A DNA stretch of 64,000 nucleotides from Hahella sp. HNIBRBA332 (GTDB lineage Bacteria; Pseudomonadota; Gammaproteobacteria; Pseudomonadales; Oleiphilaceae): positions 5,226,501 through 5,290,500 of the forward strand of contig NZ_CP132203.1 of the NCBI RefSeq assembly GCF_030719035.1, written 5' to 3'. A program made the position numbers and the translations under genes. Positions 45,908-55,101 of this stretch are shown in pieces; the first letter of the stretch is position 1, and the number at the start of each line of letters is the position of its first letter. Under the pieces are notes generated by a model. The model was not told the DNA's origin. It saw only the letters and a list, made by a program, of their open reading frames with translations, and made no database searches.

Positions 45908-46822
45908 CGGAACAACCAACACTGGTGCGCTGATCGGCCGCAGCCAACGCAGCGCCTTACGCGGCAAATCAAAGTATAACGCCAACCCCAGCAGGATGAG
46001 GCAGCCGCCCAGCAGCACCGTGGGATGAATCGTCTCATCGTTCAGCGTAACGCCCAGCAGCAACGCCAGGACCGGCGTGACCAAAGTCGCCATGGCCACC
46101 GTGGACGGCTGCAGTTTCTGCAACACGTAATAGTAAGCAAAGAAACCCAATACGGAGCCCACCAGCGCCAGGTAAACCACCGCCCACAGACCACGATCGT
46201 TCAGGGTAATCTGGGGTATTTTGCCGTCCATCAGCGCCCAAAGAATAAAGTAACCGGGCAAGGCTAGCAGAATCGAGCCGAAGGTCAGCGCCAGCGGATG
46301 CGGCGTCGCTTTCTGTTTCTTCAACAGCACGCCACTGAGGCTAAACAACGCCACTGCGCCCAAAACCAGCAGCAAACCAAATGCGATGGCGCCTGAGGCA
46401 TGCAGATCCTTGCCAAATACCGTCGCCAAGCCGCTAATAGCCAGCCCCAAGGCCAGCCATTGCCTTTTCTGAAAGCGCACGCCGTCCAGCAGATACACGC
46501 CAAGCAGGCCGGACATAATCGGCGACAGCCCATACATCACGGAAATTAATCCAGAGGGAACGGTTTTCGAAGCGAAATAGGTCAACATCATGGCGCCGAA
46601 CACGCCCATAGTTCCGCACAGATAGCTATACAGCGAGTCTCTGTCCCAGTGCAGCGGAATGCGATACAGACGGATAACCACGCCGGTGACGATCGCTGCG
46701 ATCGTCATGCGCAAACCCACCGCCACCGTTGGATGAAAAGACTGACTGCTCCAGACGACTCCCAGGGGCGTCGTGGACCAGACCAATATCACCATTGCAT
46801 ATGCAAGAATAACCACCGCCAA
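45854..46822 (-). CDS. EamA/DMT-family transporter
   Basis: This 322-residue protein has ten membrane segments in two EamA repeats (VILVWSTTPLGVVWSSQSFH near the N-terminus; SVLGFFAYYYVLQKLQPSTV in the second half). DMT transporters often export metabolites such as amino acids. Its 3' part overlaps the SLC13 gene from the opposite strand. Confidence 0.88.
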   Translation of the reverse strand: MAVVILAYAMVILVWSTTPLGVVWSSQSFHPTVAVGLRMTIAAIVTGVVIRLYRIPLHWDRDSLYSYLCGTMGVFGAMMLTYFASKTVPSGLISVMYGLSPIMSGLLGVYLLDGVRFQKRQWLALGLAISGLATVFGKDLHASGAIAFGLLLVLGAVALFSLSGVLLKKQKATPHPLALTFGSILLALPGYFILWALMDGKIPQITLNDRGLWAVVYLALVGSVLGFFAYYYVLQKLQPSTVAMATLVTPVLALLLGVTLNDETIHPTVLLGGCLILLGLALYFDLPRKALRWLRPISAPVLVVPLSEEENKRTDQQSAGEV

Positions 46823-46904
46823 CCTCCGCGCCTTTCCTTAAACACAGCCGCTCGTCGTCACAGATTTATCGCAGTCGGGGAACTTTAGATCGGGCCCTCA
46901 GGGC

Positions 46905-46938
46905 AAAAAAAAAGCCGCAGGGGAAGAACCGCTGCGGC
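46905..46938 (-). terminator. Orphan minus-strand intrinsic terminator
   Basis: On the minus strand GCCGCAG (46938-46932) pairs with CTGCGGC (46920-46914), and nine T residues follow (46913-46905). It is a textbook terminator for a leftward transcript, but no established gene lies just upstream of it on that strand. Either the 90-codon ORF at 46950-47222 or a small RNA may end here; it could also shield the EamA gene. Confidence 0.8.
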
Positions 46939-46949
46939 GTCAAAAACTG

Positions 46950-47222
46950 TTACGATCCCGCTATTCCACCACCGCCGCATGCGCACATCGCAGAATGGAC
47001 GCGCAAGACATTGCGGGCAAAGTGAAATAATGAAAACGCACTGTCGTATACATCCGCGTATGGTGGTCTTACAGCCCTATACCGGCAATACGCAATAACC
47101 ACATAAGCGCCCGCCGTCAGGGCGTATACGGTGAATGGGCGCTGACTTTCCAAAGCGATATTTGCTAAAGTCTGATGTAACTGCGTCCAGGGAGCCCCGG
47201 CTCCATATAACCACAAATTCAT
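46950..47222 (-). CDS. Doubtful 90-codon ORF ending just before a terminator
   Basis: This ORF starts MNLWLYGAGAPWTQLHQTLA and ends 12 bases before the orphan terminator. It has no clear ribosome binding site and no recognised domain. Position before the terminator is the only support. The same stretch might instead encode a small RNA. Confidence 0.25.
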   Translation of the reverse strand: MNLWLYGAGAPWTQLHQTLANIALESQRPFTVYALTAGAYVVIAYCRYRAVRPPYADVYDSAFSLFHFARNVLRVHSAMCACGGGGIAGS

Positions 47223-47285
47223 GACCGGCGTATGAACCGGCCAATAATGGACGACATTAGCGCTGAAACATAATTAGGGTCGCCG

Positions 47286-50042
47286 ATGACAACTACAATA
47301 AAGCCCGAGTCTTTAACCTTGATAAAAGCCAAGATAATGCCGCCGTCCAGGCCGGCCCGCCTGTTGGAGCGGGAGAAGTTCGACGACCTGCTGCATGAAA
47401 TCGATCCGGTCAACCTGATCCTGGTGCAGGCGCCTGCGGGTTACGGCAAAACCACGATGATCGACGATCGCCTGAACGCACTGGGCGCCAACGCCGCCTG
47501 GTTTCGTCTGGACGCTCAGGACAATCTGAGTGAGCAGTTCGCCTTTTATGTCGCTCACTCGCTGAATGAAGCCACCCGAGGCGCCTGCCCGGAAACCCTG
47601 CGCACGTTAAACCAACAAGGTTATCCAACGTTGCAGACGTTTCTCACCGACCTGCTGTCTGAGTTACCTTTGGAAGGCGATCCGCTGCATATGGTGCTGG
47701 ATGATTATCACCTGATCACCAATGCGGAGATCCACAGCGGCGTGACTTTCCTGCTGCGCCACCTGCCTCCCTACATTACGTTAGTGCTGCTATCCCGCAC
47801 TACGCCGCCCATCGGTGTGGCGCAATTACGCATGCAGGGGCGGATGCTGGAAATCACCGCCAAGGACCTTTCCTTCAGCGCCGACGAAGCTCAGGCCTAT
47901 TTTGAGCAGCGTTTGCGATTCGAAGTGTCCCGGGAAAGCATCGAGCGCGCCAACCGCCGGGTCGAAGGCTGGGTGTCGGCCTTGCAACTATTGGCGGCGA
48001 CCGCCTCCACCGGGGTGGAGTTCAACGAATACGTCGAACAATTACACAGCGGCAATCACTATATATTCGATTACTTTGATGAACTGACCCGCACCAGCAT
48101 TGATAACGAACAGCGGCTGTTCCTGCTACGCACCAGCGTACTGGAGCGCTTCAATGCGTTGATGGTGATGCGTCTGGCGCAACAACAGGACGGCCAGTTT
48201 CTATTGAACTCCCTGCTGAATCTTGGCTTGTTTATCGTGCCATTGGACAGCAGCGGCTTGTGGTTCCGTTACCATCCGCTGTTCGCCGCCTATCTACGCC
48301 ACATGCAAACCTGCGTGCTGCCGGATGAAACCGCGCGACTCCACCAGCGCGCCAGCGACGCCTGGCGTGAAATGGGCTTTTTCGAAGACGCCGCCCGTCA
48401 CGCAGTGCTGGCCAAAGACCAGCAACGCATCAAGGATATCCTGCTGAGTTGCGGCCGCGACTTTTTCACCGAAGGGCAGTTCAATCTGCTGCAACGCTGT
48501 TTCGACGCCCTGAATAAAGAAGTCATCGCCGATCACCCCATTCTCACCCTGCTGCGCGCCTGGGTGGCGCAAGGACAGTATCAGTGGTCTGAAGTGGAAT
48601 CCTGGTTGAAAGCGGCGGAGCAACACTTGAAGACCCACTGCAGCGAAGAAGAGTGGGAAGCGATCACCGGCGAATTCAACGCGGTGCGCGCTCAGGTAGC
48701 CATGAACGTCGGGGACGCGGAACGGGCGCAGACCTTTGCAAAATCCGCGTTGGCCCATGATCCCGTGTACCTGCCCACCTCCCGCACCGCCGCCTCTTCG
48801 GTTATTGGCGAATCCTTGTTTGTGCAGGGCCACCTCAAGGAAGCCATGAACCGCATGCAGGACACAGAACAACTGGCGTTGGCGGAACATGCGCATCAGA
48901 ACGTTATTTGGGCGTTGTGCCAGCAATCGGAAATCAGCGTCGCCCAGGGCTATCTGCAGAAAGCCTACAACATCCAAGAGAAGGCGCTGCAATATGCGGA
49001 GGACCACAGCCTGGAGCGTCTGCCCATTCTGGAGTTCCTGTACCGCATACGCAGCCAGATCATGTGGGAGTGGCACCATCTGGAAAGCGCGGAACGATGT
49101 GCGCTAAAAGGCATCGAGATTCTGGAAAGCCAGGGTGAGCGCTGGTTCATCCAAAGCTACGTGATGCTGGCGAAGATCGCCCAGGCGCGCGGTCGTCAGT
49201 CGTTATGCGCAGACTACGTGCAGAAGATTCACAAGATGCTGGCCTCCGGCGAATACCATATCGACTGGACCGCCAACGCGCACGCCGCCATGCTGTCCTA
49301 TTGGGACGCGGTGCGCGACAAGGAGTCCATTCAACGCTGGCTGACCGCAGCGCCAGAGCCGGCGCCGGAGCAGGCCACCAACCACTTTACCCAGTGCAAC
49401 ATCCGCAACTGGGCGCGGGCCTACGTCAGTCTGGGAGATTTCGACAAGGCGCTGCCGCTGTTGGAAGGCATCCAAAGCATGGCGGAACAGTTTGGCCTGA
49501 AAACCGATATCAACCGCAACCATATCCATTTATCGCAGCTTTACTGGCTCAACGAGCAACGTGAAGACGCCCTGCGCCACATGGCCATCGCACTGAAACT
49601 CGCCAGCACCACCGGCGCTGTGGGCAGCTTTCTGCGCATCGGCAAAGTGCTGATCAATATTCTCAAAGCCTTGATCAGCGAAGAGCAGTTGGATGAGATG
49701 GAAAAACAACGGGCGGAACGCCTGATCCAGCTGGCGCAACAACAACGGGATTTCAGCCGCGCGATTCGTATCTCGCTGGACGAAGCCATCATCCAGGATA
49801 TTATCGACCGCCCTGACGTACCGGAACTCATCCGCACCTCACCCCTCACCCGCCGGGAGTGGCAAGTGCTCAGCCTTATCCATGCAGGTCTGTCCAACGA
49901 CCAGATCGCCGAGCACATGAAAGTGGCGCCCACCACCGTGAAAACACACATCCGCAGCCTCTACCAAAAACAGAACATCACCCACCGCTCCGAAGCCATC
50001 AATCTGGCGCGGGATCTATTGAGTAAGATACAGGGGGAGTGA
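47286..50042 (+). CDS. malT: MalT-type maltose regulon activator
   Basis: This 918-residue protein has the STAND-class layout of MalT (E. coli MalT is 901): Walker A APAGYGKTT near residue 55, LVLDDYHLI-type Walker B (MVLDDYHLITN), a long TPR-like superhelix in the middle, and a C-terminal LuxR helix-turn-helix (LTRREWQVLSLIHAGLSNDQ, then VAPTTVKTHIRSLYQK). MalT activates maltose genes when bound to maltotriose and ATP. The GH13 and malK-type genes follow, with exact MalT boxes in front of them. A hairpin overlaps its stop. Confidence 0.9.
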   Translation: MTTTIKPESLTLIKAKIMPPSRPARLLEREKFDDLLHEIDPVNLILVQAPAGYGKTTMIDDRLNALGANAAWFRLDAQDNLSEQFAFYVAHSLNEATRGACPETLRTLNQQGYPTLQTFLTDLLSELPLEGDPLHMVLDDYHLITNAEIHSGVTFLLRHLPPYITLVLLSRTTPPIGVAQLRMQGRMLEITAKDLSFSADEAQAYFEQRLRFEVSRESIERANRRVEGWVSALQLLAATASTGVEFNEYVEQLHSGNHYIFDYFDELTRTSIDNEQRLFLLRTSVLERFNALMVMRLAQQQDGQFLLNSLLNLGLFIVPLDSSGLWFRYHPLFAAYLRHMQTCVLPDETARLHQRASDAWREMGFFEDAARHAVLAKDQQRIKDILLSCGRDFFTEGQFNLLQRCFDALNKEVIADHPILTLLRAWVAQGQYQWSEVESWLKAAEQHLKTHCSEEEWEAITGEFNAVRAQVAMNVGDAERAQTFAKSALAHDPVYLPTSRTAASSVIGESLFVQGHLKEAMNRMQDTEQLALAEHAHQNVIWALCQQSEISVAQGYLQKAYNIQEKALQYAEDHSLERLPILEFLYRIRSQIMWEWHHLESAERCALKGIEILESQGERWFIQSYVMLAKIAQARGRQSLCADYVQKIHKMLASGEYHIDWTANAHAAMLSYWDAVRDKESIQRWLTAAPEPAPEQATNHFTQCNIRNWARAYVSLGDFDKALPLLEGIQSMAEQFGLKTDINRNHIHLSQLYWLNEQREDALRHMAIALKLASTTGAVGSFLRIGKVLINILKALISEEQLDEMEKQRAERLIQLAQQQRDFSRAIRISLDEAIIQDIIDRPDVPELIRTSPLTRREWQVLSLIHAGLSNDQIAEHMKVAPTTVKTHIRSLYQKQNITHRSEAINLARDLLSKIQGE

Positions 50043-50056
50043 GCGCAGCTCCCCCT
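50032..50056 (+). terminator. Hairpin at the malT stop
   Basis: AGGGGGAG (50032-50039) pairs perfectly with CTCCCCCT (50049-50056) across a 9-base loop that contains the stop codon. There is no T-run, so termination may be partial. The same GC-rich strand leads into the MalT boxes. Confidence 0.55.
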
Positions 50057-50074
50057 CATACCCACCCTCCGCCT

Positions 50075-50094
50075 CCTCCTCCCCCCTCATCCCC
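50075..50094 (-). promoter_or_regulatory. Two adjacent MalT boxes
   Basis: Read on the minus strand, 50094-50085 is GGGGATGAGG and 50084-50075 is GGGGAGGAGG. Both match the published MalT box GGGGA[T/G]GAGG exactly and lie back to back, about 150 bases before the alpha-glucosidase start. Two further 8-of-10 matches lie on the plus strand near 50117-50129. Together they predict MalT control of the alpha-glucosidase and malK-type genes. The surrounding stretch is C-rich, which slightly raises the risk of chance matches. Confidence 0.75.
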
Positions 50095-50241
50095 ACTACT
50101 ACGCCAAGAAAAAAGAGGGAGGGAGGATGTTCGCCCGGTTCGCCGCAGGCACCATCTTCATAACTGTAAAAATAACAACGTCTTCCACTTATCTGTGGGT
50201 GCACGTGCGTTACCTGGTTTGGAGTTGTTAAGAGAGGCGAC

Positions 50242-51864
50242 ATGCAGGTTGATCGTGATTGGTGGCGCGGCGCAGTCATCTACCAAATTTATCCCCGTAG
50301 TTTTTTTGATTCCAACGGCGACGGCATCGGCGACCTGCCTGGCGTCACCGCAAAGCTGGACTATGTCGCCAGTCTGGGAGTGGACGCTATCTGGCTGTCT
50401 CCTTTCTTCACTTCCCCCATGAAGGATTTCGGTTACGACGTTTCCGACTATCGCAACGTCGATCCTATTTTCGGAACCCTGGAAGATTTCGACGTGATGG
50501 TGGCGGAAGCGCACAAGCGCGGCCTGAAAATCATCATTGATCAGGTGCTCAGCCACACCTCCGACCAGCACGCCTGGTTCAAGGAGAGCCGCAGCAGTCG
50601 CGACAATGCGAAGGCGGACTGGTATGTGTGGGCGGAAGCGAAACCCGACGGCACGCCGCCGAATAACTGGGTGTCTGTCTTTGGCGGTTCCGCCTGGGCG
50701 TGGGACAGCCGTCGTCGTCAGTATTATCTGCACAACTTCCTGACCAGCCAGCCGGACCTGAACTTCCACAATCCTGACGTGGTTGAACAAGTGCTCAGCG
50801 ACGTCGAGTTCTGGCTGAAAAGAGGCGTGGACGGCTTCCGTCTCGACGCCATCAACTTCTGCTATCACGACAAGCTGCTGAGGGATAACCCCGCCAATAC
50901 CGAAGTGGCGGAAGGCTCCATTGGCGTGCGTAAAGAAAACCCCTACGCCTATCAGCGTCACCTTTATGACAAGACACAGCCGGAGAACCTGCCATTCCTG
51001 CAACGGGTGCGCGCCCTGTTAGAAAAATACCCGGGTACAACCACCGTAGGTGAAATCGGCGACGACAACTCCCTGGACACCATGGCCGCTTACACCTCCG
51101 ACGGCGACAAGCTGCACATGGCGTACTCCTTCGATTTCCTGACCGAACAGTGCGACGCCAAGTTTCTGCGCAAGACTGTGGAAACTATCGAGTCAAAACT
51201 GGTGGACGGCTGGCCCTGCTGGGCGATCGGCAACCACGATGTCGCCCGCGTCGCCACGCGCTGGTGCGGCCAGGAAGCGCCGCTGGCGTTGAACAAAGTT
51301 TTCATGACGATGCTGCTGACTCTGCGCGGCAGCGTCTGCCTCTATCAGGGTGAAGAACTCGGTCTGGTGGAAGCGGAGCTGGAATACGAAGATCTGGTCG
51401 ATCCCTACGGCATCGCCTTCTGGCCGGAATACAAAGGCCGCGACGGCTGTCGTACGCCGATGCCCTGGGAAGCGGAGCAAGAGCATGCCGGCTTCACCAC
51501 CGGCAAGCCCTGGCTGCCGGTCTATCCAGAGCATGTGGCCGCCGCCGTGGCGGAACAGCAGGACGCAGAAGATTCCCTGCTGCACATTTATCGGGAATTC
51601 CTGATCTGGCGCAAGACGCAACCGCTGCTGCAGAAAGGCGACATCCGCTTCCTGCCGAGCCCACAGGACACGCTTCTGTACGAGCGCAGCCTAAATGGCG
51701 AGCGCCTGTTAGTGGCGTTGAACCTGTCGGCGCAAAGCGTGGATATCGAATTGCCCGCCGGCGCCAAAACGGTGGTGAGCGATCTCAGCGTTCTCAATGC
51801 GGAATGGAGCGACGCCTGCGTTCATCTCCCCGCATACGGAATCGGTATTTGCCAACTGGCGTAA
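50242..51864 (+). CDS. GH13 alpha-glucosidase
   Basis: This 540-residue enzyme has the GH13 barrel: VIYQIYPRSFFDSNGDGIGD at the start, the nucleophile Asp in GVDGFRLDAINF, the acid Glu in TVGEIGDD and the third acid in GNHDVAR. QPDLNFHNPDV is typical of oligo-1,6-glucosidase/alpha-glucosidase types. It has no signal peptide and would cleave maltodextrins in the cytoplasm. The ribosome binding site AGAGG is 5 bases upstream. It is 34 bases before the malK-type gene, and both follow the MalT boxes. Confidence 0.92.
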   Translation: MQVDRDWWRGAVIYQIYPRSFFDSNGDGIGDLPGVTAKLDYVASLGVDAIWLSPFFTSPMKDFGYDVSDYRNVDPIFGTLEDFDVMVAEAHKRGLKIIIDQVLSHTSDQHAWFKESRSSRDNAKADWYVWAEAKPDGTPPNNWVSVFGGSAWAWDSRRRQYYLHNFLTSQPDLNFHNPDVVEQVLSDVEFWLKRGVDGFRLDAINFCYHDKLLRDNPANTEVAEGSIGVRKENPYAYQRHLYDKTQPENLPFLQRVRALLEKYPGTTTVGEIGDDNSLDTMAAYTSDGDKLHMAYSFDFLTEQCDAKFLRKTVETIESKLVDGWPCWAIGNHDVARVATRWCGQEAPLALNKVFMTMLLTLRGSVCLYQGEELGLVEAELEYEDLVDPYGIAFWPEYKGRDGCRTPMPWEAEQEHAGFTTGKPWLPVYPEHVAAAVAEQQDAEDSLLHIYREFLIWRKTQPLLQKGDIRFLPSPQDTLLYERSLNGERLLVALNLSAQSVDIELPAGAKTVVSDLSVLNAEWSDACVHLPAYGIGICQLA

Positions 51865-51898
51865 GCAACGCCGGCAATCAAGTTAAGAGGGTCCAGCC

Positions 51899-53014
51899 AT
51901 GGCCAGCGTAACGCTAAGAAATGTCTGCAAAAGTTATGACACGGTAGAAATATCCAAAGACATCAACCTGGATATTGAAGACGGCGAATTCGTCGTCTTC
52001 GTCGGCCCGTCCGGCTGCGGTAAATCCACCTTGCTGCGTATGATCGCAGGCTTGGAGGAAATCACCTCCGGCGATCTGTTCATCGGCGAAGAGCGCATGA
52101 ATGAAAAGGCGCCCATGCAGCGCGAAGTGGGCATGGTGTTCCAGTCCTACGCCCTTTATCCCCACATGAACGTGGCGGAAAACATGGCGTTCGGTTTGAA
52201 ACTGGCGAAAACCGCCAAGGCAGAGATCGACAAGCGCGTGGAAAACGCCGCGCGCATTCTGCAACTGGAGCACCTGCTGCAACGCAAGCCGAAAGACCTG
52301 TCTGGCGGGCAACGTCAGCGGGTAGCCATTGGCCGGACCATGGTGCGCGAGCCCAAAGTGTTTCTGTTCGACGAGCCTTTGTCCAACCTCGACGCCGCAC
52401 TGCGCGTGCAGATGCGCATTGAGATCTCCAAACTGCACAAGCGCTTGCAGAGCACCATGATTTACGTGACCCACGACCAAGTGGAAGCCATGACCATGGC
52501 GGACAAAATCGTCGCGCTCGATCACGGACGCATCGCCCAGGTTGGCAAGCCCTTAGAGCTATACCACTACCCGTCCAACAAATTCGTCGCCGGCTTCATC
52601 GGCTCTCCCAAGATGAACTTCGTCACCTGCACGGTGCTGGAAGCTGGCGCTCAGTCCGTCAAAGTGTCTCTGCCCGGCGCCATTGATCTGGTTGTTCCAG
52701 TCAATGGCGCGGCACTGAAAACCGGCGATAAGGCGACCCTGGGCATCCGCCCGGAGCATTTCGTCAGCGCAGAAGAAGGCGAAGTGATCCTCAACGGTGT
52801 GGTGAATGTGGTTGAACGTCTCGGCTATCAAACCCTGGTGCACGCCGACGTAGAAGGGTTCGACAGCACCCTGACCCTGCGCACGCCGGGCGCCAACCCG
52901 GTACGGGAAAACAACCCGATTGCTTTGGGTCTCAAAGCGCACAACTGTCATCTGTTCAAAGAAGACGGCAGCGCCTGTCCGCGTCTTTATGTGGAGCCCG
53001 GCGTAGAGCTGTAA
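51899..53014 (+). CDS. malK: MalK/UgpC-type sugar ABC transporter ATPase
   Basis: This 371-residue protein has Walker A GPSGCGKST, signature LSGGQRQRVAIGR, Walker B VFLFDEPLSNLD and the C-terminal TOBE/regulatory domain (LGIRPEHFVSAEEGEV) found in MalK, UgpC and MsmK. Context (MalT boxes, alpha-glucosidase) favours MalK of a maltodextrin importer. The permeases malF and malG are absent here; malE is at 5634-6863. In other bacteria such ATPases can serve several sugar importers. Confidence 0.87.
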   Translation: MASVTLRNVCKSYDTVEISKDINLDIEDGEFVVFVGPSGCGKSTLLRMIAGLEEITSGDLFIGEERMNEKAPMQREVGMVFQSYALYPHMNVAENMAFGLKLAKTAKAEIDKRVENAARILQLEHLLQRKPKDLSGGQRQRVAIGRTMVREPKVFLFDEPLSNLDAALRVQMRIEISKLHKRLQSTMIYVTHDQVEAMTMADKIVALDHGRIAQVGKPLELYHYPSNKFVAGFIGSPKMNFVTCTVLEAGAQSVKVSLPGAIDLVVPVNGAALKTGDKATLGIRPEHFVSAEEGEVILNGVVNVVERLGYQTLVHADVEGFDSTLTLRTPGANPVRENNPIALGLKAHNCHLFKEDGSACPRLYVEPGVEL

Positions 53015-53047
53015 GCACACGCCGGAACAGAAGCTGGCGATTCGCCT

Positions 53048-53070
53048 GCCGCCGGTATTAGTCCGGCGGC
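53048..53070 (+). terminator. GC-rich hairpin after malK
   Basis: GCCGCCGG (53048-53055) pairs perfectly with CCGGCGGC (53063-53070) around a 7-base loop, 33 bases after the stop. No T-run follows. A second hairpin with a T-run is at 53178-53200. Confidence 0.55.
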
Positions 53071-53162
53071 GTTAATGAATTACTGCGACCGCAGTGATGC
53101 GACGGATAAAGCGATTCCTGTGTCGCTCACTCCGTTTATGTAAGCACCTCGACCCTGAGTGT

Positions 53163-53387
53163 TTACTCAGCGCTTTGCCCGGCCTTCGCCGGGTTTTTTT
53201 CGTCTGCCGCTATTGTTTCCTGTTCATTCCCATCGCTTTCCTGCTGCGCCTTCTCGTCCTCTAACAAGTCGGCGGCTCCGGAAAAATCAAACCCTGTGTC
53301 TTCGTCCAACTGTTCTGGATCGAAACGTACGCCACATCCCGCTTTCACTAATTGGGCGGGCTTACTCTGTCCTGTCTTTCTCGACAT
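53163..53387 (-). CDS. Small acidic protein of 74 residues
   Basis: The ATG at 53387 is preceded by a strong ribosome binding site (GGAGGAG, 5 bases away) and starts 18 bases after the stop of the upstream GNAT gene, so the two look like an operon. The product begins MSRKTGQSKPAQLVKAGCGV and has a long acidic, Glu/Asp/Gln-rich C-terminal half (DFSGAADLLEDEKAQQES and on). No family is recognised. Its last codons are shared with the terminator of the convergent malK-type operon. Confidence 0.6.
   Translation of the reverse strand: MSRKTGQSKPAQLVKAGCGVRFDPEQLDEDTGFDFSGAADLLEDEKAQQESDGNEQETIAADEKNPAKAGQSAE
53178..53200 (+). terminator. Intrinsic terminator inside the end of the convergent small gene
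   Basis: CCCGGC pairs with GCCGGG around a CTTC loop and seven T residues follow on the plus strand. It should end the malT/alpha-glucosidase/malK transcript. It lies within the last codons of the minus-strand 74-codon gene. Confidence 0.8.
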
Positions 53388-53404
53388 ATCGACTCCTCCA
53401 CAGG

Positions 53405-53932
53405 TTAGGATTTTGGAATGCTATAAAGCAGAACCTGCTTCTGCTGGATTTCCAGGGTTTTATTGGCTTTCCCTCCCAGCTTCTCCGCCACCCGCCGTGA
53501 GCGGGCGTTCATGGGATGGATCAGGCTGACCAGCGATGATGCGCCGACATGGGAGTACGCCACGTCTCTGATCGTTTGCGCCGCCTCATAGGCGTACCCC
53601 TGCCCCCAGGAGGCGCGACGCAGTAACCAGCCAATCTCTATGCCCGGCCATCCCTGCGGATAGTATAGACCCGCGCGCCCCAGCAGACGCCCGCTTTGAA
53701 TATCCTCCAGCGCCCACAAACCATAGCCGCGCAAGCGCCAGTGGCCAAGCATCAGCGCCAGACTTTTCCATGCCGCATCCAAGTCGTAGCCCTGTCCATT
53801 CGCCATATAACGCATGACTTCGTCGTCAGCCAGCATCTTGGCGTACTCCGGCAAATCCGCTTCCGTGAACTGGCGCAACTGCAAACGCGCGGTCGTCAGG
53901 GTAAGCGGCGCTTTAATCTCAGTGCTTTGCAT
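53405..53932 (-). CDS. GNAT-family acetyltransferase (RimJ/RimL-type)
   Basis: This 175-residue protein has the Acetyltransf_3 pattern: LTTARLQLRQFTEADLPEYA at the start, WLLRRASWGQGYAYEAAQTI as the acetyl-CoA loop, and NARSRRVAEKLG near the end. RimJ/RimL-type enzymes acetylate protein N-termini or small molecules; this target is unknown. A small acidic protein gene follows at once. Confidence 0.9.
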   Translation of the reverse strand: MQSTEIKAPLTLTTARLQLRQFTEADLPEYAKMLADDEVMRYMANGQGYDLDAAWKSLALMLGHWRLRGYGLWALEDIQSGRLLGRAGLYYPQGWPGIEIGWLLRRASWGQGYAYEAAQTIRDVAYSHVGASSLVSLIHPMNARSRRVAEKLGGKANKTLEIQQKQVLLYSIPKS

Positions 53933-54151
53933 AAGCTTCGCGTCTTTCCGTAGAGTCCGTGCAGATAATGGCTTTACTCAGCTTTCTACTACACTTGAAT
54001 GAAGTTAATACATTATAGGCATCCGGGATTGAGTCAGCTATTTATTAAAAACATATCAACCAATTGATTAATAAATATATTTCCTAAAAGTAAGTAGCTG
54101 CGGGCAGATTTAACTAGACTTAAAAGTGGAACACCTGCAATTGGGACAGCA

Positions 54152-55054
54152 ATGAACGCACTGGAACAAGAGTTCGGTTTTCAAGACATTGTGGAAAACG
54201 CCGCTGACGGCGTCTTAGTCACCAAAGCCTCGCCCTTGGACGACCCCGGTCCGGAAATCGTTTACGCCAACAGCGCCATGGAGGACTTGTCCGGTTACAG
54301 CAGAGATGAACTTCTCGGCGCCACTCCCAGAATGCTGCAAGGCCCACTAACCGATGCAAGCGCCTGCCGACGCATTCGTCGCGCCTTACAGGAAAAGTCA
54401 CAAGTACGTTGCCGACTGCTGAACTATCGCAAAGACGGCAGCCAATACTGGATCGAAATCAGCATTATGCCGTTGTTGGACAAAAGCGGCGCGGTCAGCC
54501 ATTTCGCCGCAATCCAACGGGACATTAGCGCCTACGTGAAACTGGAGGAGCACTTCTCCAAAGCCGCCGGCAAAGACGGGACCACTTTGCTCGCCAACAA
54601 AGACCATTTCCTTGATGGACTGGATAAAGAATGGCGGCGCGCCTACCGGCATCATTCACTGTTCTCGCTACTCACTTTTCAGGTAGACCAGTTCAACGCC
54701 TCCCATGCCCGGGATTCGGAGCAAAGCCAGCAAATGCTGGCGCTCATTGGCGCGACCTGCAAAGCGGTATTCCGTCGCGAGGACACGCTCGGACGCATCG
54801 GAGAAAACGAATTCGCCGTATTGATGCCGGAAACGGATCTGCGCCAGGCGGGACTTGCCGCAGAGCGGTTGCGTAGCAAACTGGCGGCGCTGGTGGACCG
54901 CCACCCCAGCATCCGGCCGCCGTTTACAGTCAGTATCGGCATTACCCAGAACCAGTTGTTGGATGAACGCCCGGAAAGCGTTCTCAACCGCGCCCGTCAG
55001 GGCCTGATTAAAGCCGGCGCGCAGGGCGACCGGGTCACGGTGGTGGAAACCTGA
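54152..55054 (+). CDS. PAS-GGDEF protein with degenerate cyclase site and kept I-site
   Basis: This 300-residue soluble protein has an N-terminal PAS domain of the LOV-like subgroup (GYSRDELLGATPRMLQGPLT), where the flavin-binding Cys of true LOV domains is replaced by Pro. The C-terminal GGDEF domain has GENEF instead of GGDEF (TLGRIGENEFAVLMPE), so cyclase activity is unlikely. The I-site RxxD is kept (RRED, five residues upstream). This combination fits a c-di-GMP receptor or a scaffold. A CheZ-like gene follows after 47 bases. Confidence 0.85.
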   Translation: MNALEQEFGFQDIVENAADGVLVTKASPLDDPGPEIVYANSAMEDLSGYSRDELLGATPRMLQGPLTDASACRRIRRALQEKSQVRCRLLNYRKDGSQYWIEISIMPLLDKSGAVSHFAAIQRDISAYVKLEEHFSKAAGKDGTTLLANKDHFLDGLDKEWRRAYRHHSLFSLLTFQVDQFNASHARDSEQSQQMLALIGATCKAVFRREDTLGRIGENEFAVLMPETDLRQAGLAAERLRSKLAALVDRHPSIRPPFTVSIGITQNQLLDERPESVLNRARQGLIKAGAQGDRVTVVET

Positions 55055-55101
55055 AAGGCGAGACAGGACGTAAGTTCAGAACAAACATTAGAGGCAAACG
55101 G

